Below, one piece after another: positions 61,886 through 64,000 of a DNA stretch of 64,000 bases (position 1 is its first letter; each line of letters opens with the position of its first letter). The notes under the pieces are model-generated. The model was not told the DNA's origin. It saw only the letters and a list, made by a program, of their open reading frames with translations, and ran no database searches. Source of the DNA: Larus michahellis (lineage: Eukaryota > Chordata > Aves > Charadriiformes > Laridae); assembly GCF_964199755.1 (NCBI RefSeq), contig NC_133896.1:63281142-63345141 (forward strand), written 5' to 3'. Both the position numbers and the translations under genes were made by a program.

Positions 61886-64000
61886 CTGCAGAAAGACACA
61901 AGGAACAGACATTGCTCTGTGCTCAGCATCCTTCTCTCTCCCTTACACACACACACATGCATGTTTCTCGTTGAAATCCAGGAGAAGAGCAGAAGCAAGA
62001 CATGACATAGGGTTGGAACTAGATGATCCTTAAGGTCCCTTCCAACTCTAACCATTCTGTGATTTTATGACAGCTCTCTGAGGACAGCCTCGGTTTCCTC
62101 CTCTGCAAAACAGAAAGAGGTGTGATAGCATTACCCATCAGAAACCCAGTGAGGAATCAACAGGTTTTGATGGCAAAAGTTACCTTTGACTCAACATCAA
62201 CTGCTGCACCATGACTTGAATACGCAAAACATTTTATGAAGGCTTTTATTATTGCCAAAATCTCAGGGGATTTATTTGTGTTTTTTCCCCTTACACAAGA
62301 CTAAAACAAAAATGATTTCAAAATCACATATGTCAAGGTCAGATGACCTAAGCAGTCCCTGTGCATGCAACACTGACACAATGTCCCCAGCTTGCGATAG
62401 AAAACATTTTAGGCTGAAGAGACAGTGCACTGCAGTAACTGGTTACCTGACATTTTTCCCTCTGGTGTGCTGGTCTGGTCTGCTAGGCCAGCAGCTAGGC
62501 TGCTACTGGTCTGCTTTCAGAGGACAACTCCTAGTGGAGGTAAGATAAACCAGTCACAAAAATGAGTCGTTCCGTTTGCCTCGTGATTTCTAGTGTTCAG
62601 AGCAAGACTGTTCCTCTCTTTCCTTTGAGTACTGCTGCTAACCAGTCAATGCAGCAGCATCCTTTTTATTGCCCCACAATACTCTTACTCATAAAAAAAA
62701 AAATTAAAAGAATTACTGTGTTATTCTGCATCACCATCTCTCCTCACTTCTCAGGGTGGTCTGCCTGCTCTGCAGCACTGTAATGACAAAGGGCTCACCA
62801 TCTTGTAGGCAATACTTGGAAAATCTGAAGCCTCTCAAATCTGCCCACTTGGCTGGTCTGTCAGGTGCTGACCCGACATGCTGAGCATTTGACACCACCA
62901 CTGAGTGACTCGGGAAATTTAGTAGGTTCTTGTTAAAAAAATAAAAAACACCACACCAGAAACAGTAAAGAACAAAAGGATCTCGTTTCCACTGTTCGAG
63001 TATTTTGGGCAGAGAGAAGAAAAAAAGAAAAGAAAAAAACACCAAAAAACAGTCTTGTTTGTTTGCAGTTTTCTCTCCCTCTCTTTATCCCACACTGGCA
63101 ACGTTCCTAAGGCAAGGAGTGAACTCTGGGTCAACTCAAATGTGTACACACTCGGGGCAGCTCATTGCTAACCATTTAGCGGACTCTTTCCCCAGACAAT
63201 AAACCCCCTTGGCTTCTCTTCCTCGTTAGTAACTGGAACAAACATCCACTTCACTTCTAGACACAGAGCAGCCTTGCAACACTGTCAAGAAAATTTACCA
63301 GCCCGAGGAACAAAATCTATTCATCCATCCGTTAACTGTTATGGATTGAAAATAATGAAAAACTAACGATCGCTCATGTCCCTGGCCAAAGAATGACTCA
63401 CTCAGGCAGCCCAAGCAGATTCCTGCAAAGCTGCAACAGAGGCTGCTCTGCACTTGGCTTACAATGTCCCTAGGGCAGGGTCGGTCTCTTTACTCATCAC
63501 TCATTTAGTGCCTCACACAGCAGGGTCAGTGGCTGGACCTCCTCGGCACTGCCTTTAGCGGTAAGAAACACAAGAACAACAGGAGTCGGCATACACACAA
63601 CCCCTGTGGCGCCGCTGCCACACCAAATGTTCCCTTGGGATGAGCTCCTCTGTCTTGATAAGACCACACAATTCCCCCATCAGGAAACTCCCTCTCTCAG
63701 CGTTTTCCAACAGCCCCCTAACAAACACTGCCTTGAAAATGAACATCTGAGTATGAGCAAATGTTTGCCGGTGCTCAGCACAATCACGTACCTGATGTAC
63801 CTCCCATGGCAGAGGCCAAAAAGAATGTACTACAGAATAATAAGAGGCGCGCTCATTTCTTCATCTGTAGTGGATGGGACAAACCCCATCACCCTTGGTG
63901 AACACAAGCAAGGCACAAAGCAGTTGCTGAGTGCTGCAAAAGAGTCTCCTGTGAAAGGAGCACCACTGCAATCAGCAGATAGGCATGACTTGGAGCCAAG
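61886..64000 (-). other. DENND2A 5' intron (and possibly upstream sequence)
   Basis: AT-rich, with no GC-rich promoter-like segment. The first exon is therefore probably beyond the window. Contains the short CR1 tail at 62009-62070 and a (CA)n tract at about 61944-61957. Confidence 0.65.
62009..62070 (+). mobile_element. CR1 LINE 3' tail (62 bp)
   Basis: Reads ggttggaactagatgatcct, taaggtcccttccaactct and ends with gattttatga, a slightly decayed CR1 terminus. It lies about 125 bp upstream of the acceptor of the start-codon exon. Confidence 0.85.

Noticed and set aside
61940-61960. CA repeat as a notable microsatellite
   Set aside because: Only a few units; ordinary background.

Overview
The window is vertebrate nuclear DNA, almost certainly from a bird. 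Long introns separate short coding exons with consensus splice sites, and CR1 LINE copies of the avian type (3' tail related to TTCTATGATTCTAT) are scattered through it. A strongly decayed CR1 relic lies in one intron. I cannot name the species.

Three protein-coding genes are supported.
(1) Positions 63-16931, + strand: the 3' part (11 exons, 421 codons plus stop) of a fused pseudouridine-degrading enzyme. It holds the tail of pseudouridine-5'-phosphate glycosidase (PsuG-like) followed by a complete PfkB/ribokinase-type pseudouridine kinase. The 5' exons lie upstream of the window.
(2) Positions 20065-23171, + strand: a compact gene with GC boxes, a TATA box, a signal peptide, a Ser/Pro/Gly-rich and basic middle, and one six-cysteine exon. 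I do not recognise the product; it is the best candidate for something undescribed here.
(3) Positions 61885-25380, - strand: the complete coding region of DENND2A, a DENN-domain Rab exchange factor. It has 19 coding exons totalling 3309 nt (1102 codons plus stop), and every splice phase agrees. Its first, untranslated exon(s) and promoter are not visible and probably lie beyond 64000.

Layout: 1-16.9 kb is the pseudouridine gene. 16.9-20.0 kb is intergenic. 20.0-23.2 kb is the small secreted-protein gene in a GC-rich stretch. 23.2-25.4 kb is intergenic or 3'UTR between two converging genes and holds a CR1 fragment. 25.4-61.9 kb is DENND2A, with its longest intron at 30.5-39.2 kb. 61.9-64 kb is its 5' intron. 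The three genes have no evident joint function: one catabolises a modified nucleoside, one is probably secreted, and one regulates membrane traffic.

Notable points are the intact pseudouridine enzyme (a pathway mammals lack), the unknown cysteine-rich secreted protein, a 27-bp tandem duplication across the 5' splice site of DENND2A coding exon 3, an upstream coding exon that lengthens DENND2A by about 94 residues compared with the human protein as I recall it, and two CR1 copies of different age in one DENND2A intron, the younger ending about 50 bp from a splice donor. All exon coordinates were derived by reading the sequence and matching reading phase; no search or transcript data were used.
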